Assembly (NCBI GenBank): GCA_948471525.1
Contig: CAOKSY010000011.1
Coordinates: 1 to 61,625, forward strand
Length of the DNA stretch: 61,625 nt
Source: an uncultured Clostridia bacterium
Lineage (GTDB): Bacteria > Bacillota > Clostridia > Christensenellales > UBA3700
Direction: 5' to 3'
Positions 1-7,977 of this stretch are shown piece by piece. The notes under the pieces are model-generated. The model was given only the letters and a program-made list of their open reading frames with translations. It was not told where the DNA came from and did no database searches. The number at the start of each line of letters is the position of its first letter. Position 1 is the first letter of the stretch. A program made the position numbers and the translations under genes.

Positions 1-40
1 TATACCTTTCCTGACATAGGATAAAAAGAGGTAAAAATAG

Positions 41-868
41 ATGGAAAAGAAGAGAAGAAAGGGTGGATATTTTCTTTTGTCCATGAGCATTATATTGTGC
101 TTGTGTATGGCGAGTCTTATAGTTTTGTTTATGCCTAACAATATCACAGAAGCTACTTTGAGTACTTCAAATTCAATAAGTATTCCCGAGTTACTTGTTG
201 ACGGATATGAAGATTTACCGAGTGGTTCGTCAAGTGTTTTTAACTCTGATAATGTTACGCAATTATTAGAAAAAATATCAGGCGTAGACGGAGCGAATAT
301 AGCTACGATAAAAGAATTGGGGACAAAAGATTCTTCCTTCTTTAGGGGAAAGAACGGTAATAAAGATATAGTTGTCACATTGGGAGGTTTCAATTGGACC
401 GTTACGTATTTGACTCAAGCAAACGGTAGTGTAATTCTTGACTTATGGATGGCTGACGGTGGATTAAATTCCGACTGGAATAGCACTTATTCTGCAAGCA
501 GCAATAAAGAAGCATATCCATCAAATATGTATGGGGTCAGTAAAGTCAGATCGCTTGATTTGAATAACGGCGGCAAATATTGGTCTTCGGGTACGGCGTT
601 AAAGGACGGTCCTACGGAAGCGGAGCGAAAAGCGCACAGATATGCGAAGTTTACTATGCCCGCTACGAGTGTGAAGGGAAGTATAATAGACTTTTTGCTC
701 ACTCCTGAAGAAGCTGAATATCAAGGCACCAGTATAGAAAATTCTAAATTCAGTAAAAATAAATTTGTCAACGGTACTGTAAGCAATGACTGTTTTAACG
801 CTTTGCCCGCAGATGAAGCAGATTGGAGTACAAACAGTTCGATCAATTATGAAGGTAAAGAAGGATAG
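41..868 (+). CDS. Secreted surface protein, probably C-terminally truncated
   Basis: The 275-residue product starts with a basic N-terminus (MEKKRRKGG) and a hydrophobic stretch at about residues 11-32, a signal peptide or N-terminal anchor. The rest is Ser/Thr/Asn/Gly-rich, low in Cys and has short motifs such as VTLGGFNWTVTYL, as in large extracytoplasmic protein families of gut Clostridia. An AAGAGG ribosome binding site precedes the ATG. The frame stops at 868 with no recognisable closing domain, and another ORF begins inside its 3' end, so the natural C-terminus may have been lost by deletion or frameshift. Sequence is AT-richer than the core genes downstream. The function is unknown; extracytoplasmic location is the only supported call. 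Confidence 0.6.
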   Translation: MEKKRRKGGYFLLSMSIILCLCMASLIVLFMPNNITEATLSTSNSISIPELLVDGYEDLPSGSSSVFNSDNVTQLLEKISGVDGANIATIKELGTKDSSFFRGKNGNKDIVVTLGGFNWTVTYLTQANGSVILDLWMADGGLNSDWNSTYSASSNKEAYPSNMYGVSKVRSLDLNNGGKYWSSGTALKDGPTEAERKAHRYAKFTMPATSVKGSIIDFLLTPEEAEYQGTSIENSKFSKNKFVNGTVSNDCFNALPADEADWSTNSSINYEGKEG

Positions 869-1439
869 CGAGCTATATATTAATTGGGGAATCTATGACG
901 GAATTGATATCATTTCAAAGAAACCGAATGAATTTCCAACGTTTGATGATCTGATAAAACTTTGCCGTAAAAAAGAGAAGGAAGAAACTCACGACATAGA
1001 TAAAAGGTGTTATCACATCTTGAGTATATTTTTGCAGAAGTTTGAAAAAGACGGAGCATATAGCAGACTTTGGAACGGACACACATCTTTTGCTATAAAA
1101 GACACTACTCTCAAAGCTTACGCAATGGGCAAAGATAAGTGCAAAGAGAAGAAGTCTACGTACTTTATACTCCTCGGACAGTCGTCGGTAAATCCGTTGA
1201 TCAAATTGACGGTAAAGAAAGATACTACGGTCGCGCTCTTCAAGATGGAAGACGAGTACTTTAAGGATATTCGCCGCAACGCGGGATCGGACGGCACGAA
1301 GATGAAGATCAAGGAGACGGAGCTTATAGTATCCGACGCTCAGGCGTTCGATACGGCAAAAGAAATGATAGATCTGAGAGAGGATCAGATAGAGAGGTAT
1401 CAGGAATATCTTAAAGAACAAAAAAGTATGAAGAGATAA
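849..1439 (+). CDS. Unknown protein overlapping the truncated surface gene
   Basis: An open frame of 196 residues from ATG 849 (an upstream in-frame ATG at 786 would add 21). The product is charged and soluble-looking, with no signal peptide and many Lys/Glu residues, ending in a probable helix (residues about 170-196, with DLREDQIERYQEYLKEQ). I do not recognise a family. It overlaps the end of the preceding gene in another frame. Composition shifts from AT-rich before about 1100 to the GC-richer style of the core genome after it, so the ORF may be a junction of two origins. It could be the displaced 3' part of a formerly longer gene. Confidence 0.5.
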   Translation: MKVKKDSELYINWGIYDGIDIISKKPNEFPTFDDLIKLCRKKEKEETHDIDKRCYHILSIFLQKFEKDGAYSRLWNGHTSFAIKDTTLKAYAMGKDKCKEKKSTYFILLGQSSVNPLIKLTVKKDTTVALFKMEDEYFKDIRRNAGSDGTKMKIKETELIVSDAQAFDTAKEMIDLREDQIERYQEYLKEQKSMKR

Positions 1440-1445
1440 AAATCT

Positions 1446-1528
1446 GTCATCTCGACTACGCTCGAAATGACGGGTTGGAGAATACTCGGAAAACAAAATC
1501 GTCATCTCGACCGCAGTGGAGAGATCTA
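1446..1528. repeat. Dispersed GTCATCTCGAC-type intergenic repeats
   Basis: Two units. 1446-1471 is an imperfect palindrome with GTCATCTCGA at one end and TCGAAATGAC at the other. 1501-1528 carries GTCATCTCGACCGCAGTGG followed by AGAGATCTA. The second form recurs at 14091-14125 and several times at 61255-61590. No coding capacity is evident. Such GTCAT...GAGATCT repeats are common intergenic elements in gut bacteria. Confidence 0.7.
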
Positions 1529-1553
1529 ATCATATATAATTGATAATATGATA

Positions 1554-1593
1554 AAACATAACCGGCAAACGAATTCGTTTGCCGGTTATGTTT
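1554..1593 (-). terminator. Perfect 40-bp palindrome, terminator for the small minus-strand gene
   Basis: The 20-nt arms are exact reverse complements with GAATTC at the centre (left arm AAACATAACCGGCAAACGAA). It lies 26 bp past the stop of the minus-strand gene at 1619-1810. On the minus strand the stem runs into TTTT, so it probably terminates that gene, and may also stop leftward or rightward read-through. Confidence 0.6.
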
Positions 1594-1618
1594 CCACTCT
1601 GACGGTCGGAATAATCGA

Positions 1619-1810
1619 TTATTTCTTAGCCGTCTTTTTCGTTGCTTTAGCAGCAGCCGGTTTAGCAGCTTTGGACGCTTTATCGCAAGGATTTTCCAAA
1701 GACTTATCGCAATTTGCGCAGTATTTGTAAGTTCCGCAAGTATCGTAGCCCGCTTTTTCGCTGTCAGTCCACTTCTTTACATCGAGTTCCTGTTGTTTCT
1801 TCGTAAGCAT
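1619..1810 (-). CDS. Small Cys-containing protein with Ala/Lys tail
   Basis: A 63-residue protein with a strong GGAGGTG ribosome binding site 7 nt before the ATG and a terminator palindrome after the stop, so a real gene despite its size. Residues 23-42 hold four cysteines (DTCGTYKYCANCDKS, then NPCDK), a possible metal site. The last 20 residues are a repetitive Ala/Lys tail (SKAAKPAAAKATKKTAKK) like histone H1-type or Hc1-like bacterial tails. The family is not recognised; nucleic-acid binding is an inference from the tail. It is transcribed away from smc. Confidence 0.6.
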   Translation of the reverse strand: MLTKKQQELDVKKWTDSEKAGYDTCGTYKYCANCDKSLENPCDKASKAAKPAAAKATKKTAKK

Positions 1811-1950
1811 ATTCGCACACCTCCAAAATATTATTACACCTACAGTGTAGACCTCTGCAAGCGTTAAGTCAAACGATATGGGTACAAATGGCCGTTATTT
1901 TATATAGATTTCGCGTTTTTAGCGCCTTTATCTTAAATAAAATAAAAAAC

Positions 1951-1980
1951 TTGCAAAGACAAATATATCTGTGCTATAAT
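1951..1980 (+). promoter_or_regulatory. Sigma-A-type promoter of smc
   Basis: TTGCAA at 1951-1956 and TATAAT at 1975-1980, 18 bp apart, placing the transcript start near 1987, about 37 nt before the smc start. The flanking gap 1811-1950 shows nothing else recognisable. Confidence 0.65.
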
Positions 1981-2023
1981 TTATAAGTAAAATTGTTGCC
2001 TATCGGCGAGAATGAGAGGAATT

Positions 2024-5000
2024 ATGAATTTCAAAAGAATGGAAGCATTCGGCTTTAAATCGTTTGCCGACAAAATCGACATACCGCTCAACGAAGGTAT
2101 CACCGCCATTGTAGGACCTAACGGTTGCGGAAAGAGCAACGTCTCCGACGCCATACGTTGGGTACTTGGCGAGCAGAGCGCTAAAAACCTGCGCGGCAAG
2201 AGCATGCAGGACGTTATTTTTAACGGTACGGCTATAAGAAAGCCGTTGTCGTTCTGCGAAGTGTCGCTTACTTTCGACAATACCAACAGGATTTTCGATA
2301 TAGATCTCGACGAGGTAGTAATCAGCAGAAAACTCTACCGTTCGGGCGAGAGTGCGTATCTTATCAACAACACTCCGGGAAGACTTAAAGACGTACAGGC
2401 TCTGATAAGAAATACCGGTCTCGGCAGAGACGGTTACAGCATAGTCGGACAGGGACGCGTAGCCGAGATCATAAACGCAAAACCCGAAAACAGACGAAAC
2501 ATCTTTGAAGACGCGGCTGGCATACTGACGTATAAGAAGAACAAGATAGAGGCGGAGCGCAAACTTCTCAACACCGAGGACAGCGTAGACAAGATACGTA
2601 TCGCAAAAGACAGCCTCGAAGGACAGAGAAATCTGCTCGAGAAGCAGAGCCGCGACGCTTATAAATTTTTGGACATAAGAGACAGACTCAAGGTACTCGA
2701 AGCCAACGAGTACATCTATCAGTTTGAAAACCACGAGAGCGTCAAGGTCAAGATAGAGACTAGGCTCAACGGATTCTGTCAGGAAGAAGAGGTCAAGACA
2801 AAAGAGAGCGAGTCGTGCAATAAGGAGTACGAGGACAGACAGATCGAACTCCACAATATCGACAATCATATCAACAAACTCAGAGACAGACGTACCGATA
2901 TAGCCGTAAAAGCGGAGAATATCAAAGGTCAGGGACTGACGATGCAAGAGAGAATAAGCAACTTGCAGGCGCAGAAACAGGAGTGCCTCGAAAGGCTTTC
3001 TCAGAGCGAAAAACTTCTCGACGAAAAGACTGCGGAACTCAAGGCCGCTCAGGATCATTACAATATGACTCTCGAGGAGAAAAAGGAAGCTGACAAGAGA
3101 TACGCCGCGTGCAACAACGACTATCTCGCGTTGGTCAACGAGATCATCGACAGAGACCAGAAGATGAAATCCGCAAATCAGGAACTCATCAACGCCGTTC
3201 AGCAAGAGGGCGAGAACAAGGTCGATATAGGAAAACTGTCCACTCAGCGCGAATTCATCCTCACCCGTATAGCGGAACTTAATAAGGAAATAGAGGATAT
3301 AGATCTTGCCATCAAGTCGCAAGAAGAGATCAAACGCGAGCACGAAAAGACTTTGACCACGAAGAAAAACGATCTCAACAGACTTGCGATAAGCCGCAAC
3401 GAAGTAATGAGCGAACTTCGCGAAATGCGCGAGGAAATTGACAGAAACAAGAGCCGCATAGGGGAATTGCACGCAAGCATAACGGCTTGCAGTCAGCATG
3501 CCGAGACGTATAGAAATCTCAAAAAAGAATACGGATCTTTCTCCGGCGCGGTCAAACTTTTGATGAACGACTGCGAGAAGAATAGGGCGCTTGCCGACAG
3601 AGTTTTGGGCGTAGTAGCCGATCTTGTCAGCGTGCCCAAGGAGTACGAGACTGCTATCGAAATGGCGGTGGGCAATTCGTTGCAGAACATAGTCGTAGAG
3701 GACGAAGAGGACGCTAAATACGTCATAAATTACCTCAAAGAGAAGCAGTACGGAAGACTTACTTTCCTGCCTTTGACCAGTTACAAGACAAGAGAACTCG
3801 AGCGCGAGTTAAACGGCATACTGAGAGAAAAAGGCTGTATAGGTCTTGCCAATCAACTGATAAGTTACGATAAAAAATATTATAATATATTTTCAGGTCT
3901 ATTGGGCAAAACAATAATAGCGGACAATCTCGACAACGCTACCGCTATGGCGAGAAAGTACAGATATGCCGTCAAGATAGTTACTTTGCAAGGCGACGTG
4001 CTCAATACGACGGGTTCGATGACCGGCGGCTCCAAGAAAGCGTCTTCGAGCAAGGCGCTGGCGTACGACAGGATAATACAGGAAGACGAAGAACGACTCA
4101 AGAAGATGCTCGAAGAGAAGCAGAGACTCGAGAAAAAAGTATCGTCGTCGGAAGAGGATCTCGCCGATTACGAAGAGCAGTTGGAGGGATACAACGACGA
4201 TATAAAGAACGCGCAGATACTTGTCGCGGGCGAGAACGGAAAACTTGAAAAGGTACTTGCCGTTATAGAGGAGAGTTTGAAGTCCGTTGCGGAGAGAATG
4301 ACGTCAAAGAGCGACTTCGAGGCTCAGCTCGACGCCATCGACAACGCGCTCAACGTGTTGGGCGAAAAAGGCAAGGACGTCAATGCGCTCAAAGAGAGCG
4401 TGGATATTCTCGCTGTCAAGACAAAAGAGGAGTACGATCAGAAGACTCAGTATAAGGACAGGCTGGGCGAACAGCTTGCCAATTACAGGGTAGAATGCTC
4501 CACTCTTGCGACCAATCTCGAGAATTATCAGGAGAATATCGACAGACTCAAAGGCGAGATAGACGCGCTCGACGAAGAAAAGAATTCCAGACGCGACAAT
4601 CTTGCCAACTTGCAGGATATAATTCAGAAGCTTACCAACGACAAGAGCGTCGAACTTCCCGAGAAGTATCAAAAACAGCTCGAGGAGATCAGCGTCAAGA
4701 TCGAAGAAGCCGACGCTTACAAGGTCAAACTCAACGATACTATAAGCGAATTGATACGAAAGAAGGACGAATATGCCAAGACTTTGATGCGCATCAACGA
4801 GAGCAAGATCAAGTGTCAGAACGAGTTGGAGAAGATAGAAGAGAATATGACGGCTCTTCAGACAAGGATAAAAGAAGAGTACGGATTGGATTACGAGACC
4901 GCGTTGCCGCTGAGATTGGAAGAATTCGATTACGGCGAATGCAGGGCGGAGATCAAGCGTCTTCAGAAGGAACAGAAGGATATGGGCGGAGTTAACGTAT

Positions 5001-5611
5001 CCGCTATCGAGACGTTTAAAGAGGTCGACGGAGCGTATCAGACTTACGCGTCTCAGATTGAAGACCTTGAGAAGACAAAGGACGACCTCAAAAAACTTAT
5101 TGCCGATCTTTCCAAGCAGATGCTCGATCAGTTCAACAGAGAATTCGAGAAGATCAACAAGAATTTCGAGATCATATTCAAGGAACTTTTCGGAGGCGGA
5201 AAAGGACAGCTCGTCATATTGCCTCCCGAAGAAGGACAGTCGCAGCTCGACGCGGGCATAGAGATACTTGCGGAACCGCCGGGCAAAAAGCTGCAGTCTA
5301 TATCGCTGATGAGCGGCGGAGAGATGGCGTTGACGGCTATCGCGATTTTGTTCGCTATCCTCAGGCTTAAGGCAATGCCGTTCTGCGTACTTGACGAGAT
5401 CGAAGCGGCGCTTGACGACGCCAACGTAGGACTTTTCGCGCAGTATCTCAAGAGATTCAGCAACGATACGCAGTTTATAGTCATTACTCACCGTAAACCG
5501 ACGATGGAACTCGCCGACAGACTTTACGGCGTAACGATGCAGGAAAAAGGCGTATCCAAGGTAGTCGCGGTCAATCTCGCAGACGCCGTAAAACAGGCAA
5601 AGACGGACTGA
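2024..5611 (+). CDS. smc: Chromosome partition/condensation ATPase SMC
   Basis: SMC is the ATPase core of the bacterial condensin (with ScpA/ScpB) that compacts and segregates the nucleoid. The product has the full family layout at 1195 residues: N-terminal Walker A GPNGCGKS at 31-38, a long coiled coil, a hinge at roughly 505-670 (containing GSMTGGSKKASS), a second coiled coil, then the ABC signature LMSGGEMALT near 1095-1104 and Walker B CVLDEIEAALDD around D1124. I chose ATG 2024 because AGAGGA sits just upstream; the in-frame ATG at 2012 has a poor site. The gene is first in an smc-ftsY pair, the common Firmicute arrangement. Confidence 0.97.
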   Translation: MNFKRMEAFGFKSFADKIDIPLNEGITAIVGPNGCGKSNVSDAIRWVLGEQSAKNLRGKSMQDVIFNGTAIRKPLSFCEVSLTFDNTNRIFDIDLDEVVISRKLYRSGESAYLINNTPGRLKDVQALIRNTGLGRDGYSIVGQGRVAEIINAKPENRRNIFEDAAGILTYKKNKIEAERKLLNTEDSVDKIRIAKDSLEGQRNLLEKQSRDAYKFLDIRDRLKVLEANEYIYQFENHESVKVKIETRLNGFCQEEEVKTKESESCNKEYEDRQIELHNIDNHINKLRDRRTDIAVKAENIKGQGLTMQERISNLQAQKQECLERLSQSEKLLDEKTAELKAAQDHYNMTLEEKKEADKRYAACNNDYLALVNEIIDRDQKMKSANQELINAVQQEGENKVDIGKLSTQREFILTRIAELNKEIEDIDLAIKSQEEIKREHEKTLTTKKNDLNRLAISRNEVMSELREMREEIDRNKSRIGELHASITACSQHAETYRNLKKEYGSFSGAVKLLMNDCEKNRALADRVLGVVADLVSVPKEYETAIEMAVGNSLQNIVVEDEEDAKYVINYLKEKQYGRLTFLPLTSYKTRELERELNGILREKGCIGLANQLISYDKKYYNIFSGLLGKTIIADNLDNATAMARKYRYAVKIVTLQGDVLNTTGSMTGGSKKASSSKALAYDRIIQEDEERLKKMLEEKQRLEKKVSSSEEDLADYEEQLEGYNDDIKNAQILVAGENGKLEKVLAVIEESLKSVAERMTSKSDFEAQLDAIDNALNVLGEKGKDVNALKESVDILAVKTKEEYDQKTQYKDRLGEQLANYRVECSTLATNLENYQENIDRLKGEIDALDEEKNSRRDNLANLQDIIQKLTNDKSVELPEKYQKQLEEISVKIEEADAYKVKLNDTISELIRKKDEYAKTLMRINESKIKCQNELEKIEENMTALQTRIKEEYGLDYETALPLRLEEFDYGECRAEIKRLQKEQKDMGGVNVSAIETFKEVDGAYQTYASQIEDLEKTKDDLKKLIADLSKQMLDQFNREFEKINKNFEIIFKELFGGGKGQLVILPPEEGQSQLDAGIEILAEPPGKKLQSISLMSGGEMALTAIAILFAILRLKAMPFCVLDEIEAALDDANVGLFAQYLKRFSNDTQFIVITHRKPTMELADRLYGVTMQEKGVSKVVAVNLADAVKQAKTD

Positions 5612-5638
5612 TGTCCGCATGATATCTAAGGAGTATTT

Positions 5639-6532
5639 ATGGGATTTTTTGACAAACTCATTCAGGGACTGAAACGTACAAAAGAGGCTTTCTCCAAGAA
5701 GCTGTATCAACTCTTCAAGGGCAGAGAACTCAACGACGAATTTTATGAGGAACTGGAAAATACGCTTATTACGTCCGATCTGGGAGTGGAAGCGACAGAG
5801 CAGATAATCGAAGAATTTAAGGACGCGTGTTTTAAGAATAAAATCAAAAAGACGGAAGACGCCAAGGATCTTCTCAAAAGCATAATGGTCGACGCTATCA
5901 ATTACGATATAGCCGAATATTCCTATCCGCTCGTAATATTGGTCGCAGGAGTGAACGGCGTGGGCAAGACCACCGCGCTAGGCAAACTCGCCAAATATTT
6001 CAGAAATAAAGGCAAGAGCGTCGTGCTTGCCGCCGCAGATACTTTCAGAGCCGCAGCGAGCGAACAGCTTGAAGTATGGGCGGACAGAGCCAAGGTGCGT
6101 ATAATCAGACACGACGAAGGCAGCGATCCTGCGGCGGTAGTTTTCGATGCAATAAAATCGGCTAAGGCAAAGGGCACGGACGTGGTGCTCATAGATACGG
6201 CGGGCAGACTTCAGAATAAGAAGAATCTCATGAACGAACTCGGCAAGATCAACAAGGTCGTCGAGAGAGAATATCCCGAGGCAGATTATAGGACGTATAT
6301 TGTCATCGACGCCACTACGGGACAAAACGCGCTTTCTCAGGTCGAGGCTTTTGACGAGATAATCGATATGGACGGCATCATCCTCAATAAGTTGGACGGC
6401 ACAGCAAAAGGCGGCGTGGTATTCGCTATATCCGTCGAGAAGGAACTTCCCGTATGCTTTATAGGCGTTGGCGAAGGCATAGACGATCTATTGGAGTTTG
6501 ACGCAAAATTTTTCATAGACGAGTTGTTCTAA
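5639..6532 (+). CDS. ftsY: Signal recognition particle receptor FtsY
   Basis: FtsY is the membrane-associated GTPase that docks SRP-ribosome complexes at the Sec translocon. The 297-residue protein has a short helical N domain, then the SRP-type G domain: P-loop GVNGVGKTT (about 104-112), the insertion-box motif DTFRAAA, DTAGR for G3, and LNKLDGTAKGG for G4/closing loop. It ends at a GVGEGIDDLLEF motif typical of the family. There is no acidic A domain of the E. coli type, as usual in Firmicutes. It sits 27 bp after smc with an AAGGAG site, so the two are probably co-transcribed. Confidence 0.97.
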   Translation: MGFFDKLIQGLKRTKEAFSKKLYQLFKGRELNDEFYEELENTLITSDLGVEATEQIIEEFKDACFKNKIKKTEDAKDLLKSIMVDAINYDIAEYSYPLVILVAGVNGVGKTTALGKLAKYFRNKGKSVVLAAADTFRAAASEQLEVWADRAKVRIIRHDEGSDPAAVVFDAIKSAKAKGTDVVLIDTAGRLQNKKNLMNELGKINKVVEREYPEADYRTYIVIDATTGQNALSQVEAFDEIIDMDGIILNKLDGTAKGGVVFAISVEKELPVCFIGVGEGIDDLLEFDAKFFIDELF

Positions 6533-6596
6533 GGCTGCCACGGCATGACGAGAGTGGTTGCGAGCTCATATCTCCGAATATTACAGTGAGAATTTA

Positions 6597-7271
6597 ATGA
6601 ATAAAATTCAAGAACAGTTTAATTTGATAGCAAAGGAATACGATGCCAATCGCAGAAAGTTTATTCCGTGTTTCGACGATTTTTACGACGGAACTACCGC
6701 GTTTATCGCGGCTAATATAAAGGACGCAAAACGTATTGTCGATCTCGGAGCGGGTACGGGACTTTTAACGTCGTATTGGTATAGCCGTTTTCCGCAGGCC
6801 GAATATATTCTCGTCGATATCGCGAGCGAAATGCTTGATATCGCAAGAAAGAGATTTGCCGGACTTGACAACGTATCTTTCGGCATTGAGAACTATATCG
6901 ACAAACTTCCGGACGCGTCTTTCGATACCGTTATCTCGGCGCTTTCGATACATCATCTAGAAGATGGCGACAAGTCGGTGCTTTTTGCTAAAATTTATCA
7001 CGATTTGCCGAATGGCGGCGTATTTGTCAATTACGATCAATTTTGTGCGGGCGACGGAGAATTGGACGGATGGTACGACTCGTATTGGGAGGGGCAACTG
7101 TATGACAGCGGTCTCGCGGCGCGGGATATAGAACTTTGGAAGGAGCGCAGAAAACTTGACAGAGAATGTTCGGTAGAGCGGGAGATCGGTATGCTTTCAT
7201 CTTGCGGTTTCAAGTCTGTCAAATGCGTATACTCATATCATAAATTTGCAGTGATCGTCGCTATAAAATGA
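6597..7271 (+). CDS. Class I SAM-dependent methyltransferase
   Basis: A 224-residue protein from ATG 6597 (a TTG at 6558 would extend it without homology-like sequence). Motif I is clear: RIVDLGAGTGLLT binds S-adenosylmethionine, followed by an acidic residue at the end of strand 2 (YILVDIASEML) and a SALSIHHLED motif near the active face. This is the small-molecule (UbiE/Methyltransf_25-like) branch of Rossmann methyltransferases, but the substrate cannot be inferred. It follows ftsY by 64 bp and precedes a terminator, so it may be the last gene of the smc operon. Confidence 0.85.
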   Translation: MNKIQEQFNLIAKEYDANRRKFIPCFDDFYDGTTAFIAANIKDAKRIVDLGAGTGLLTSYWYSRFPQAEYILVDIASEMLDIARKRFAGLDNVSFGIENYIDKLPDASFDTVISALSIHHLEDGDKSVLFAKIYHDLPNGGVFVNYDQFCAGDGELDGWYDSYWEGQLYDSGLAARDIELWKERRKLDRECSVEREIGMLSSCGFKSVKCVYSYHKFAVIVAIK

Positions 7272-7311
7272 TAATATGATTTTAAAGATATTAAATATCA
7301 AAGCGATAAAA

Positions 7312-7341
7312 AACAACTCCTTAAACAGGAGTTGTTTTTTT
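7312..7341 (+). terminator. Rho-independent terminator
   Basis: Arms AACAACTCCT (7312-7321) and AGGAGTTGTT (7327-7336) pair perfectly over 10 bp and run into a stretch of T. An A-run before it lets it work in both directions, ending the methyltransferase transcript. Confidence 0.85.
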
Positions 7342-7350
7342 GTGAGTTGA

Positions 7351-7446
7351 TTATTGATTTCTATAAGCCGAGAGCAAATCGTCCAACGCTTTTTTTGCAG
7401 TAGGAGATAATTTTCTGTAGTTGAAGAATATAAAAAAGCATGGAAA
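7351..7446 (-). pseudogene. Possible 3' fragment of a regulator gene
   Basis: On the minus strand an open stretch ending at a TAA (complement of 7351-7353) encodes NYRKLSPTAKKALDDLL followed by SAYRNQ. This resembles the C-terminal segment of XRE-family regulators, compare AYRKLSAKNQTIALGYLIGL in the broken gene at 60912. No start, ribosome binding site or helix-turn-helix precedes it. It abuts the bidirectional terminator, as the tail of a real gene would. Treat as a degraded remnant; a chance ORF is possible. Confidence 0.3.
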
Positions 7447-7466
7447 CAATAGATAAGGAATAATGT

Positions 7467-7498
7467 ATAAGAGGCGAGCTATTTTGCTCGCCTCTTAT
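7467..7498. other. Inverted repeat (hairpin) in intergenic gap
   Basis: Arms ATAAGAGGCGAGC and GCTCGCCTCTTAT pair over 13 bp around a 6-nt loop. No T-run follows on either strand, so a simple intrinsic terminator is doubtful. It lies in the 340-bp gap between the methyltransferase and ylxM. Confidence 0.55.
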
Positions 7499-7569
7499 AT
7501 AACCGTCTATAGAATTGACAATGTTTGCCGTTTTAAGGTTTGGTAAAAATTATTATATGACAAAAAACG

Positions 7570-7598
7570 TTGACAAATCAAAATTACAGTGTTAGGAT
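7570..7598 (+). promoter_or_regulatory. Promoter of the ylxM-ffh ribosome maturation operon
   Basis: Consensus TTGACA at 7570-7575, 17-bp spacer, TAGGAT at 7593-7598. It is the only good promoter in the gap and would drive ylxM, ffh, rpsP and the genes after them. Confidence 0.6.
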
Positions 7599-7640
7599 AT
7601 AAAGGTAAAATACTTGATAAAGTCATTTTACTTTAATGCT

Positions 7641-7964
7641 ATGGAAAAGAAAGACAAACTGTTTATAAGCATATACAACGATTATTACGGCGCGCTGTTG
7701 ACCGAATATCAGAGGGGGCTTATAGACGGTTATTACAATCTCGATATGTCTTTGGGGGAACTCGCACAGGAAAACGGCATTTCGCCTCAGGGCGTCTCGG
7801 ACGCGTTGAAGAGGGCGGAAAGACAACTCGTCGCATACGAGCGCAAGTTGGGGCTTGTGGAGAAGACGCAGCGGATAAAGAATATTCTCGAAGAGTTGAA
7901 AAGAGACCTTCCGTCCGACAAGACGGAGAAATTAAGCGAGGCTATCGATCTTCTGGTCGAATAG
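7641..7964 (+). CDS. ylxM: SRP-associated DNA-binding-like protein YlxM
   Basis: A 107-residue helix-turn-helix protein of the UPF0122 (YlxM/p13) family, encoded just before ffh throughout Firmicutes and thought to modulate SRP. Visible features are the opening LFISIYNDYYGALLTEYQR, the HTH core SLGELAQENGISPQGVSDALKR, and a C-terminal helical tail. The start is uncertain: ATG 7641 fits the family N-terminus, whereas a TTG at 7614 with AAAGG upstream would add nine residues but lies very close to the predicted transcript start. The short spacing to ffh (13 bp) supports co-transcription. Confidence 0.9.
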   Translation: MEKKDKLFISIYNDYYGALLTEYQRGLIDGYYNLDMSLGELAQENGISPQGVSDALKRAERQLVAYERKLGLVEKTQRIKNILEELKRDLPSDKTEKLSEAIDLLVE

Positions 7965-7977
7965 CGAGGGAGGAACA

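Noticed and set aside
2000..5710. Long minus-strand ORFs opposite smc (about 499 and 468 residues)
   Set aside because: Shadow frames of a certain gene caused by its codon bias; no family motifs and hydrophobic, low-complexity translations.
7467..7498. Intrinsic terminator
   Set aside because: A strong hairpin but no T-run on either side, so listed only as an inverted repeat.
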